Positions 55,089 to 64,000 of a stretch of 64,000 nt of DNA are shown here, piece after piece. Made by a program: the position numbers and the translations under genes. Location of the stretch: positions 1,395,001-1,459,000 of the forward strand of contig CAJNDS010002079.1 of assembly GCA_905221605.1 (NCBI GenBank). Direction: 5' to 3'. Within the stretch, counting starts at the first letter, position 1, and each line of letters begins with the position of its first letter. The stretch is from Symbiodinium natans. Lineage: Eukaryota; Sar; Dinophyceae; Suessiales; Symbiodiniaceae. Below the pieces are notes generated by a model. That model was not told the DNA's origin. It ran no database searches and worked only from the letters and a program-made list of their open reading frames with translations.

Positions 55089-55266
55089 GTTTTAGGGTTT
55101 TAGGGTTTTAGGGTTTTAGGGTTTTAGGGTTTTAGGGTTTTAGGCTTTTAGGGTTTTAGGGTTTTAGGGTTTTAGGGTTTTAGGGTTTTAGGGTTTTAGG
55201 GTTTTAGGGTTTTAGGGTTTTAGGGTTTTAGGGTTTTAGGGTTTTAGGGTTTTAGGGTTTTAGGGT
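55089..55266. repeat. TTTTAGGG (8-mer) array, about 22 units
   Basis: Follows directly on seven TTTAGGG units (55036-55088); one CTTTTAGG variant near 55143. The unit equals the Chlamydomonas-type telomere repeat, but here it is a local variant of TTTAGGG. Confidence 0.95.
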
Positions 55267-55444
55267 TTAGTGCCCTCTTGGTGGAAACCCTGCACACCCA
55301 AGGACTGGCAAATCTACCGTTGAATGCCCGCTGTGCCTGGGCGGACCACGCAAGGAAGGTCCTTTACGTTTACGGTTTAGGGTTTGGGGTTCAGGGTTTA
55401 GGGTTCAGGGTTTAGGGCGACTTCACCCGATCATAGCCCCCCAG

Positions 55445-57709
55445 GTTTTACGTTAGGAAGTACCTCAAAGCCCCTTCCCCTGTGGTCTGCCCTTGGCTTT
55501 CTGCGCCTTCGGTCGCGCGCGTCTTGGAGGATGCCCAGCTAGTACCTGAAGACTCCAATGAAGTTCCTTTTTGGGTGGTATACCTTAATCCTTCATAGAG
55601 AAACCATAGTGGACCCCAGAAGGAACTGCATTGGAGTCTCCAGGCAATTACCCGTCTTCCTTTATCATGTTTTGTGGGGGTGGGGGTTAGTTGATTTAGG
55701 GGTTTTTAGCTTAGGATCCCGCATCGACACCTTTAAAGCCTAAACGAAGCCCTTTGATTCTTAGGCACCCTGAAACCTTACACCTGTATCCCTAAACCCT
55801 AAACACTGAACCTTGATCCTAGACCCTTCTTGATTCTTGCGTTGCTGGGCAACCGAGTCGTTGCGAAACCGCCGAAGTGCCGAGTACCACGAGGGCTCCA
55901 TGAACCTTCTGGGGGCTATCGAGCTACTTACTCGTAGGGTTTAGGGTTAGGGTTTAGGGCCGTTTAGGGTTTAGGGCTTAGGGCTTAGGGCTTAGGGTTT
56001 AGGGTTTAGGGTTTAGGGGTAACCCTTAACTCAAAACCTGCACATTGTCTTGGGGGGTGCAGATGCATAGGATGTAGCACTCCATCAACCTTAGAGTTAT
56101 AGGCCCTAAACCTCTACACCCAAAAAAAACCCTGGAAACCCTAACTGCAAGGCCCTATCAAGCCTATATTTGCACAACCTGTTCAGCCCAATAAACCCCT
56201 AACCCTATAATCTCTGAATAGGGGCCCTCGGAGTTTATGTGTCTGACCAGCTTGCCATTTCCGTCTGGGACAGGAGCGTGGGCTTCAGCCATAATGGGAT
56301 GTTCATCCTCGTCAGGGGTTATTGGGGGCTTTGGTGAAGCTTATGAAGCCCAGGCCCCAAACCCCCTAAACCCCGAAACCCCGAAACCCTTGGGGGTGTA
56401 CTGCAGAGTTTTTTTACTCATGGATGATGATGATGATGATGATGATGATTATTGGATTCTTCTTCTTCTTATTATTATTAGTTTTAGTATTGTTATTATT
56501 ATTTCTTCTATTTTTTGAGGGGGGTTATTCAGGGGACAGAAGGGCTGCAATTCTATTGGGGGCCTTTTTGACAATGAAGATTGCATACTTGGAGGTTCAT
56601 TGGGTTGAAAGTACAGTTAGAATACTAGGAATCCGAGTCCCAGGGTGCTCCCTACACCCTACAAAGCCTAAACCCTAAAACCCCCAAGCCCACCCAAAGC
56701 CCCTAAACCCTAAACCCTAAACCCTAAACCCTAAACCCTAAACCCTAAGCCCTAAACCCTAAACCCTAAACCCTAAACCCTAAACCCTAAACCCTAAACC
56801 CTAAACCCTAAACCCTAAACCCTAAACCCTAAACCCTAAACCCTAACCCTAAACCCTAAACCCTAAACCCTAAACCCTAAACCCTAAACCAGTTCCAGCT
56901 TCTGACCGCGCCAATGGCTCGCTGCGGTCGCAAGTAGCCGCCGCTCAACGAATTCATTCGGTGCCCGGAGGCTCCGCTGTGTAGGCGACTTGAGGGACTT
57001 TGGGGTTAAGGGGTTTAGGGTTTGGGGTGTTTAGGGTTTCGGGTTTAGGGTTTAGGGCTTAGGGGTTTAGGGTTTAGGGTTTAGGGCTTAGGGGTTGAGG
57101 GTTTAGGGTTTAGGGTTCAGGGCTTGGGGTTTGGGGTTCAGGGTAGGGTTTACGCTTTTGGGTTCAGGGGCAGGTCGTGTAGACTACTTTAGGGCTTGGA
57201 GGGCTTCAGGCCATTGGGATGCAGAGTCTATCGATCTATCGGGTCTATAGGGTTTAGGGTTTAGGGTTTAGGATTTAGGGTTTAGGGTTTAGGGTTTAGG
57301 ATTTAGGGTATCGGGGCTTAACGGAGTCGCAAAGCACAAGGGGGGCCTGCCGCGGCCCTGTTTCGCAGAGGCACTGCCAGCAAAAGCTCGCCCAAATGGA
57401 CTCCAAGCTCGTCTCCAGCCATCCAAGCCTTTGCCCCTGTAGTTTTAGGGTGTCGGGTTTCGGGTTTGAGGGTTTTAGGGTTTGAGGGGTTTAGGGTTTT
57501 AGGGTTTTAGGGTTTATGCGTGTGGGGTTTAGGGTTTTAGGGTTGAGGGGTTTAGGGGTTTAGGGTTTAGGGGTGAGGGCTGTACGGAGCTTTACGGCTT
57601 TGATAGCCCTCATGCAACCCTTCGAGCAAGCTTCTGAGTTGAACTTACTTTAGCTTTCGAAGCCCTGCCCCCTAAACAGGCCAAGATCCAGCGACGAGTC
57701 ACCGAGTAG
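55445..57709 (+). CDS. Tentative gene of very small exons (3' part)
   Basis: Exons 55445-55529 (FYVRKYLKAPSPVVCPWLSA and on), 55894-55933 (GSMNLLGAIELLT), 56274-56310 (AWASAIMGCSS), 57371-57410 (HCQQKLAQMDSKL) and 57680-57709 (AKIQRRVTE and stop) join in phase. The last two give a coiled-coil-like tail, QQKLAQMDSKLAKIQRRVTE. Possible earlier exons are 53705-53751, 54177-54209 and 55303-55329. All acceptors are AG|G. No family recognised and alternative frames exist, so the model is provisional. Confidence 0.38.
56423..56449. repeat. (GAT)9 trinucleotide repeat
   Basis: Nine GAT units followed by T-rich ATT repeats. The frame over it would give poly-Asp then a hydrophobic run, most likely simple sequence. 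Confidence 0.9.
56700..56890. repeat. CCCTAAA array, about 27 units
   Basis: C-rich array left of the minus-strand island 56892-56995. Confidence 0.95.
56892..56995 (-). CDS. Exon-like island, minus strand
   Basis: Minus reads KSPTQRSLRAPNEFVERRLL then ATAASHWRGQKLEL; the plus frames have an early stop. Flanked by a long CCCTAAA array on the left and TTTAGGG on the right. Confidence 0.35.
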
Positions 57710-58258
57710 CTCTGTAACTTCCCTAAACCCTAAACCCTAAACCCTAAACCCTAAACCCTAAACCCTAAACCCGGGTTACGGGTTTGGGGTTTTGGGATAG
57801 GGTTTAGGGTTTGGCACCTTCTTTCCTTGGTTAGGGGCGCAGAGGTTGGTCTAGCTAAGCCCGAGGTCAAGTAACGACCTTTCGAACCCCTTACTTCCTG
57901 AACCCCAAAACCGTAAAACCCCAATCCCCTCCAAACCCAGAACCACAAAAACCCTAAAACACTTCAAAAAAAGATCCCTCGACCTCCAAACCCCTAAATC
58001 CCTAAAACCCTCAAACCTGCTGACACCCTGACCCACCCCTATAGCCCTAAAGCCCTAAACCCCTAAAACTCTGAAACCCCTAAACCCCTAAGACCCTAAA
58101 ACCCTAAACCCGAAACTCCTAAACCCTAAACCCCTTAAAACCTTAAATCCTCGGTCCCCTAAACCCTCGACCAGCAACCTCCTCAGCCCCCCGAACCCTC
58201 GACCATTGCAAGGCTTTTTCGCACGCCGGGGAAAACCCTAAACCCTACACCCCAAACC

Positions 58259-58369
58259 ATGGTATTTGCGATGTTTTCGCAGCGACCCCCTCGGCACCCC
58301 GAGACGCTTGGAGCCTCCGAGGGCTGTCTAGTCTCGCTTTTGGCAGGAGCAGTGCGGCTGCAGAAAAGG
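58259..58369 (+). CDS. Candidate first exon (ATG) upstream of the SRPBCC gene
   Basis: ATG in an ACCATGG context followed by 37 open codons (MVFAMFSQRPPRHPETLG then LLAGAVRLQKR); GT donor at 58370, then a family-B MITE 10 bp later. The phase allows joining to 59241 and 60164. Could be the N-terminus or an unrelated exon. Confidence 0.35.
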
Positions 58370-58378
58370 GTTGAGGGT

Positions 58379-58592
58379 CTACTTGGAGGTTCAGGGTACT
58401 TAGTAGCCCGGTTACTTTTACACCCAGTGATATGGGTTTAGGGTTTAGGGTTTAGAGTGTAGCCCAATCAAAAGTGTCGTCATTATACACACTTATGGGC
58501 CCCTGACGTACTCTGGTAAGTTCTGATAAGGGTATAGTTGGGTGATAAGTGCAGTTGCGATTGGGTTACTGAGCACCATGAACCTCCAGTAC
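58379..58592. mobile_element. Family-B MITE with a short TTTAGGG insertion
   Basis: CTTGGAGGTTCAGGGTACTT ... GAGCACCATGAACCTCCAGT; about 19 bp of TTTAGGG units (58437-58455) interrupt it after ATATGGG. It begins 10 bp after the candidate GT donor at 58370. Confidence 0.82.
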
Positions 58593-58941
58593 GTTTTACA
58601 GTAGGGTTCAGGGTTGATGTTTTTGGGCTTAGGTTTGTTGGGTTGCAGGTTTGGAGGGTGAAAGGATCTAAGTAGATCCCCGCTAAGCTCGCGTGGAGCC
58701 AGGTTAAGGGCTTCAGAGGCTTCAGCGTTGCCCTAGACCCTAAGAACCCTAAGCCCTATACCCAAACCCTAAACCCTGGACCTTTGAAACCCAGAGCGGG
58801 GAGGGGGCGTGGAATCCCAGAACAGTAAGTTTCTGCCAGTTCGAGTTGCGGAGGCCTTAGTGAACTCTAGTGAAAATAGGAAGATGGTATAGGCGCATTC
58901 GGTTCTTACCCTGAACCCAAAAGCTTAAACCCTGAATCCTG

Positions 58942-59068
58942 TTTGGAGGTTCTGGGCACTTCGTTACCCAAGTAAAATTGCTGTCCTAGCCCCTTAAGTA
59001 CCCAAACAGGGCTTATGACTGGGTTATTTGTGCAGTTATAATTGGTAGTGCCATGAGCCCAAGTAGGT
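58942..59068. mobile_element. Family-B MITE, diverged
   Basis: TTTGGAGGTTCTGGGCACTT ... TAGTGCCATGAGCCCAAGTA. Confidence 0.75.
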
Positions 59069-59420
59069 TTTCACATCCAGTGTGCACCCAGCAGCAAGCA
59101 AAGCCTAACGCACATGGATGGTAGGGTTTAGGGCGTGTAGGCTGTCTAGGGTGTATAGGCAAGTTGTGGTTTAGGGCTGAAGGAGTTTAGGGTTTAGGGT
59201 TTAGGGTTTAGGGTTTAGGGTTTAGGGTTCCCGGAACAAGGTGCTGGGTCGCGAAGATGAGTCTTCGGCGGATCCTCAGGTCGGCAGGGCTGGGGGCAGA
59301 GGGTTTTTTGCCGCCCTAAAAGTCAGAAACGCGACCTATGGCAAGGTTTAGGGTCAGGGTTTGGGGTTTGGGGTTTAGGGTTTGGGGTTTGGGTTTTGGG
59401 TTTGGGTTTTGTTTATGCTG

Positions 59421-59508
59421 GGGGCCCCAAGAGTCCCTATAGGACGCCCTTTAAAGGCCCAAGTATTCCCTAAACCCTAAACCCTAAACCCTAAACCCTA
59501 AACCCTAA
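59421..59508. mobile_element. Family-A MITE fragment cut by telomere repeats
   Basis: Internal MITE sequence CCCTTTAAAGGCCCAAGTAT ends at TTCC and runs straight into CCCTAAA units (to 59508). The left side abuts TTTGGGG-type repeats. Confidence 0.7.
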
Positions 59509-60163
59509 GGGCACAAGTTGACTTTGTCAGCGCCTGGCAGCATCCAGGGCTTGGGGAAGGGAGAGGGAGGGCCCCAAGAACCCAAACCCTTCAGCTATAC
59601 TTTGGGTCTTAAAACCTTAGGGGTGAACAGTTTTGGGCTTAGGGTTTAGGGCGCAGGGTCTAGGGTTTGGGGTGTATAGGGTTTATATTTAGGGCTTAGA
59701 GTGAGTTTAGGGTCTGGGGCCCTAAACCCGAAACCCTAAGCCCTAAACCCTAAACAGGATTTAGGGTTTAGGGTGTTGGGGGTTTAGGGCGTGGGGTTTT
59801 GGGTTTTGTGTCTGTGGCCGGATCGGGGTTGAGGGGTTTAGGGGTTTAGGGTTTAGGGGTATGCACCCGTGCTTTCACTCCTCCACAGCCCCCTCAAAGA
59901 TAGCCAACACGCTGCTAGGTCGAAGAACTTTTTATTGTGGGCTTTGGCGAGTGTAGCAGGGGGCTCAAATTCTTAAGTCAAAGACACCCAGTAAGGGGCG
60001 GAAACAATCCAATGCAAAAGAAAATTCAGCCCCTCAAATTCTTAAGCAAGGAATTCTTAAGCAATACTCCCGCTGTAAACCCTAAACCCTAAGCGCTAAA
60101 CCCTAATCCCTCAACCCTAAACCCTGAACCCTAAACCCTAAACCCTACTTGTTAGCTGCACAG

Positions 60164-62688
60164 GACAAGCCTGTGGTCCTCACCGATGCTGTGTGCCTGA
60201 TTCCAGGCGGTGGTTCTGTCAGCGGATGTGGGAGTTAATTTAGGCTTAGGGTTTAGGGTTTTGGGTTCTTAGAGTTGAGGGCTTAGGGTTTAGGATTTAG
60301 GGTTTAGGGTAGGGTTTAGGGTTTAGGGTTTAGGGTTTAGGGTTTAGGGTTTAGGGTTTAGGGTTTAGGGTTTAGGGTTTAGGGTTTAGGGTTTAGGGCT
60401 TCAACCCCAATGATACGTGCCTATAGTAACCATTGACACTACCTTAAAGTGAACCCCCCCGAAACCCCCATCTCCCGCACGATCCTAAAGCCCCTACACC
60501 CCAAGTCCCCAAGCTCCATGATCCCTGAAACCCCTAAACCCCTGAACTCTAAACCCGTAGACCCCTAAGCCCTGAAACCGCTAAATCCCAACCAAGCCCT
60601 GAACCGCTACACCCGAAACCCCTACCTAAACCGTAAACCCTGAACCCCAAAACCCTAAAACCCTAAAACCTCTAAAGCCCCTAAATCATCAGGTGGTGAC
60701 CCCGTCGTGCGCGTCGAAGATGCGCCTGGGAACGCCCGCCGGGACCTCACAGTTGCGCCCGTGATGTTTACGGCCTGGAAGTTCAAGGTTTAGGGTTTAG
60801 GGTTCTAGCCTTTAGGATTTCTGGGTTAGGGATTTTGAGGTTAGGGGTTTTGGGGATTTCGGGGTTTAGGGTTGGGGCTTGGGGATTTTGTGTTTAGGAT
60901 TTGGGGATTTGCCACTTTGAAGGATTTCACTCTGAGGGTTTCGGGTTGGACTCACAGGTTAGGGTCTGTGATGTTGGGACCCATTAACTTCCCCTCCATA
61001 TCACAGACCCCTTCAACTTCTACTCCCAACACCTCCTCAAGTGTGTTTGTTGTTTTGTGTTTGGGGTTTAGGGCTTCGGGTTTAAGGGTTTAGGGACTTA
61101 GGGGGGATTAGGGTGCCTAAGCCCTAAACCCCCATCGTAGAGCTTGGGGCTGAGGCCTTTGGCTTTAGGGAAATAGGACTTTGGAAGGTCCGGGCAGTTT
61201 TGAATCGGAACAAGGGTTACAAGAGCCCCAAGTAAAAGAAAAACCTACTCATCGGAATTGAATTGGTGTCGAAACAGCTTCGTTCTCGAGAGTTGTGTAG
61301 AATTTAGGACTCAGTCTTCTGATTTCTAGGGCACAGAGTAGGCCGTTATTTCGGTTTTTTGGGGCTTCGGTTCCCATGCCGGCTGCCCCTTTAAACCAGA
61401 AAGGGTAGCCGTTTATTCCTAGGTGACTCCTGGGTCTAGTTTCTCAGAGTCTGCTGTTGGGGTTCAGAACTTAGGGTGGAGTTCAGGACTCAGGGTCTAT
61501 ACTCTTTTGAGGACGACTCATTTGTTTGCTTCAGTCCCTTTTGTGAGGTACAGGGCTACCCTAAACTCCCCAAACGCAAAACTCCACAGTGCATGTGCCA
61601 GGGGGGGATCTAAGTTAAAGGCCCTTCTTGGCAGCATTCGACCCAAAACAGTGCCAAAAACATAGATCAACCGGATCCGAAGCCCAAGAAGCTCTAAACT
61701 TAAACCCACAACCCTAGACCCTAAACCCTAAACCCTAGAAACTAAACCCCAAAAAAGCCGCACGTGAGTCTTCTGTCTTCTTCACTTCTAAGGCCGAATC
61801 TTCACAGGCTGGGTTCCGCTTGACAGGGCTGCACAAGCTCTCGGAGGTTCAGGGCTTATAGGGCTTAGAGTACAGTTGAGGGTTTAGGGTTTAGGGTTTA
61901 GGGTTTAGGGTTTAGGGTCTAGGGCTTAGGGCTTAGGGCATAGGGCTAAGGGCTTAGGTCTTAGGGCTTAGAGTACATGAACCTCCTTCTGGGTATCTTA
62001 ACGCCCTACATGTACTACACCCTGAACCCTGAACCCTCGAAAGATCTCGCGAGTTGTGAGCTAAACCCCAAAATCCTCAACCCTCAAGGCCTCTAAACCC
62101 CTAAACCCCAGGAAACAGTCGAAATTGGATGCAGCTACCCCCAAACCCCAAACCCTAAACCCTGAACCCTGAACCCTAACCCCTAAACCCTAAACCCTAA
62201 ACCCTAACCTGTAGGGCTTATAGGCAGATTCACATCTTGTTCTAGGGTTCAACACGGGCTGCTAGAGGCGGGCCCAAGAAAAGGGAAAATCATAAACTAC
62301 TATTTGCTTAAGAAGCCCAAAAAAAGAATAAAATAGATACCTCCCTTGTTACCCTTATAGGGAAGAATATTTTATTCTGTTTAGGGGTGGGGTTCTTAAG
62401 CAAACAGTAGTAAGTCCTTAGCCCTCATCATTCTTGGGCAAATGGCTTGTATATGGAAGGCCTTGCGTTGTGTTGTAGGGTTCAGGGTTCAGGGTTCAGG
62501 GTTCAGGGTTCAGGGTTCAGGGTTCAGGGTTTAGGGTTTAGGGTTTAGGGTTTAGGGTTTAGGGTTGAGGGTTTAGGGTTTAGGGCTTATATAAGGGGCT
62601 TAGGGCTTAGAGCTTAGGGCTTATAGGGCTTAGGGTTTAGGCTTGCGGCACGCCATCAGGCATCGACATTCAGGCCAGCGTGGACGAG
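60164..62688 (+). CDS. SRPBCC (START-like/polyketide cyclase) family protein, 5' part; continues beyond window
   Basis: Exons 60164-60206 (DKPVVLTDAVCLIP), 60693-60737 (GDPVVRVEDAPGNA), 61793-61807 (15 nt, giving RRIFT with flanking bases) and 62660-62688 (IDIQASVDE) join to NARRIFTGIDIQASVDE. In plant and algal cyclase/dehydrase-like lipid-binding proteins a similar stretch precedes VW-x-VLTDYE. All acceptors AG|G and all donors GC. The next exon (VWxVLTDY) was not found before 64000. Upstream candidates fitting by phase only: 58259-58369 (ATG; MVFAMFSQRPPRHPE) and 59241-59279 (VLGREDESSADPQ). Such proteins bind hydrophobic ligands in a helix-grip pocket; some are plastid-targeted, but no transit peptide can be judged here. 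Confidence 0.65.
60245..60398. repeat. TTTAGGG array, about 19 units
   Basis: Starts about 40 bp after the GC donor at 60207; the intron ends with degenerate CCCTAAA-type sequence at 60620-60690. Confidence 0.95.
61236..62659. other. Repeat-rich intron content around the microexon
   Basis: Family-I copy (61331-61441), TTTAGGG arrays (61877-61920, 62475-62590) and a family-B-like pair at 61846-61985 (GGAGGTTCAGGG ... GTACATGAACCTCC) filled with TTTAGGG/CTTAGGG. Also a CCCTAAA array (62140-62215) and a family-C MITE (62298-62412). Only the 15-nt exon at 61793 is recognised. Confidence 0.6.
61793..61807 (+). CDS. 15-nt microexon of the SRPBCC gene
   Basis: TTCTAAG|GCCGAATCTTCACAG|GCTGGG: five codons' worth of sequence supplying R-I-F-T and the first base of G. 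Both edges follow the local rules (AG|G acceptor, GC donor), and phases on both sides fit exactly. Confidence 0.62.
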
Positions 62689-62751
62689 GCGAGGACGGCT
62701 CCTCTTTGCGTCCAACCGGTCTGCCCAGAGACTCCCACACCCCTTAACTAA

Positions 62752-62860
62752 CCCTAAGGGTCCATGTACCTAATTATGGAATACTTGGGCCTTAACGTAC
62801 TTCCTATATAAGGACCTTTGGGCCTAAGTATATAATAATAAGGTACATGGACCCTTAGGG
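62752..62860. mobile_element. Family-A MITE, subfamily 2
   Basis: CCCTAAGGGTCCATGTACCT ... AGGTACATGGACCCTTAGGG; its perfect ends contain CCCTAA and TTAGGG. Confidence 0.9.
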
Positions 62861-63204
62861 TAAGGAATGTACCTTAAATCAGATTATAGAGTTCCTATTC
62901 GCATTTAAGGGGTGCAGGTCTCAAAGCGAAACCTTGGAAATCCTAGGCCCGCAGTCAGCCCCAGCAACAAAACAAACCCAAACCTAAACCCCAAACGCTA
63001 CACCCTAAACCCCAAACCCTAAACCCTAAGCCTTAAACCCTAAACTCTCAGGACAACATAAATCGAAATTGTATGTGGTATCATTCTGGACTTCCCTGAC
63101 AAGCTGCGTTTAAGTAACTTAATCCGACGTGCCACATGCTCAATTCACTTAAACCTCTGGGGCTCTCCCTTCTAAGCTCCTAATTCCCAAACAGAAGCCC
63201 TTGG

Positions 63205-63735
63205 CAGGTCAAAACTTTCGGTCAAACGATTTGGCCAAAACATTCGTTCAATTTGTTGTTTCAACACTTTCGTTCAATATTTTTCGCTCAACACATTCGC
63301 TCAGAACTTTCGTTCAACATATTTGTTCAAAACTTTCGTTCAACATGTTCGTTCAATACGTTTCGTTCATGTGTTCTTTCTAAATGTTCCTTGAAGGTTA
63401 TCTTTCAATACATTCGTTCAAAACGGTTCTCTCAAAACGTGTCTTTCAAAGCCTTGTTCAAAACAATTTTCAAAGATTCCCGGGATCAGTTTTAAAAAAT
63501 CGTCCGAATTGAAATATGAGAGTTTTGAAGCACAAGCCCCTTCCACCGCGCTGCAACCCCCCCCCCCCCCCCAACGCCAGAACCCGAATTGAAAATGAGA
63601 TTTTACATGCACAAGCTTCATGCACCACGTTGCAGTATTTCGCGCCCGACGCCAGTACTCTCGAGAAACAGCCGAGTGTTCGTTGCAAACGGTTCGTTGA
63701 GAACGTTTCGCTGAAGACGTTTAGTTTCGTTGCAA
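63205..63735. repeat. Degenerate TTCGTTCAA minisatellite
   Basis: Irregular tandem units near ACTTTCGTTCAACAT (about 14-18 bp) fill 63205-63470 and reappear at 63676-63735, around a C-run at 63560-63572. The open frames in both directions come from the repeat. Confidence 0.82.
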
Positions 63736-63742
63736 ATGTTAT

Positions 63743-64000
63743 TTGAACCCAAACCCTATACAATTAATTTCTACACCCCCCTAAAACTTAAAACTATACG
63801 CCCCTTTACAACACGGAGGTTTCGCAGCAATATTGGGACCCAAATCCTGTACAATTACTATAAATAGATAAACCCTTAACCCTAACCCTACGCCTCTTTA
63901 CAACACGGAGGTTTGGGACCCAAACCCTATACCATTAAAATTAATTTCTATAAACCCTCTAAGCCCTAACACTCTAAACCGTAAAACCATACGCCCCTTT
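63743..64000. repeat. Tandem about 120-bp repeat at right edge
   Basis: GACCCAAACCCTATACCATT-type starts, TACGCCCCTTTACAACACGG and GGAGGTTTGGGACCCAA blocks recur at about 63745, 63838 and 63918, and run off the window. No gene seen. Confidence 0.8.

Noticed and set aside
56237-56678. Membrane protein with poly-Asp and hydrophobic tail
   Set aside because: Generated by (GAT)9 and adjacent T-rich trinucleotide repeats; only a short upstream segment (56274-56310) is exon-like.
61155-61235. Terminal exon AFGFREIGLWKVRAVLNRNK with stop TAA joined after 60787
   Set aside because: It fits by phase, but the SRPBCC motif requires 60737 to 61793 instead. It shows that phase agreement alone is weak evidence with GC/GA/GT donors.

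Overview
The window looks like nuclear DNA of a dinoflagellate. Three things suggest this: the repeat unit is the TTTAGGG telomere motif, scattered internally in both orientations over the whole 64 kb; the exons I could join use mostly GC (also GT and GA) 5' splice sites; and almost every acceptor is AG followed by G, the pattern reported for Symbiodiniaceae. No bacterial gene organisation, rRNA, convincing tRNA or CRISPR array is seen. Long open frames are rare, because the genes are cut into exons of 15-250 nt separated by introns full of TTTAGGG/CCCTAAA arrays, MITEs and homopolymers. Exon joins were made by hand, so those fixed by a protein motif are kept apart from those resting only on reading frame and phase.

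Layout. (1) 353-30774, + strand: eight exons of an ASCC3/Slh1-type Ski2-like helicase (end of the first cassette's Sec63 domain, linker, start of the second RecA cassette with APTGSGKT). They are in frame across seven introns. The gene enters from the left, and its next exons were not found before the right edge. (2) Helicase intron 2 (1329-24432, 23.1 kb) holds two apparent same-strand genes: a GNAT-fold acetyltransferase (tentatively 2135-11059, firm from 10031) and a possible single-pass membrane protein (tentatively 13993-23820). Helicase intron 6 holds a compact two-exon cysteine-rich (zinc-ribbon-like) gene, 28074-28764. (3) 32.7-52.8 kb, + strand: a protein with C-terminal ankyrin repeats, 19 phase-consistent exons from 37578 to the stop at 52836, with possible upstream exons. 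(4) 55.4-57.7 kb: a tentative small-exon gene. (5) 60164-62688: 5' part of an SRPBCC/polyketide-cyclase-like gene, including a 15-nt microexon; it leaves the window on the right. A few islands read better on the minus strand.

Non-genic content. TTTAGGG-family arrays dominate, including locally homogenised variants (TTTTAGGG, TTTAGGGG, TTTATAGGG, TCTTAGGG, TTCAGGG). At least six short inverted-repeat element families (100-220 bp) recur, plus an 800-bp inverted-repeat element with nine 61-bp repeats, a palindromic 100-150-bp satellite at 7.05-7.75 kb, and CGGTTC minisatellites. Several MITEs are split cleanly by a telomere-repeat array.

Most notable pattern: introns of the motif-supported genes usually start with a G-rich (TTTAGGG)n array after the donor and end with a C-rich (CCCTAAA)n array before the acceptor. 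Each long intron therefore carries a telomere-repeat inverted pair that could base-pair in the RNA and bring weak GC donors close to distant acceptors, even across nested genes.
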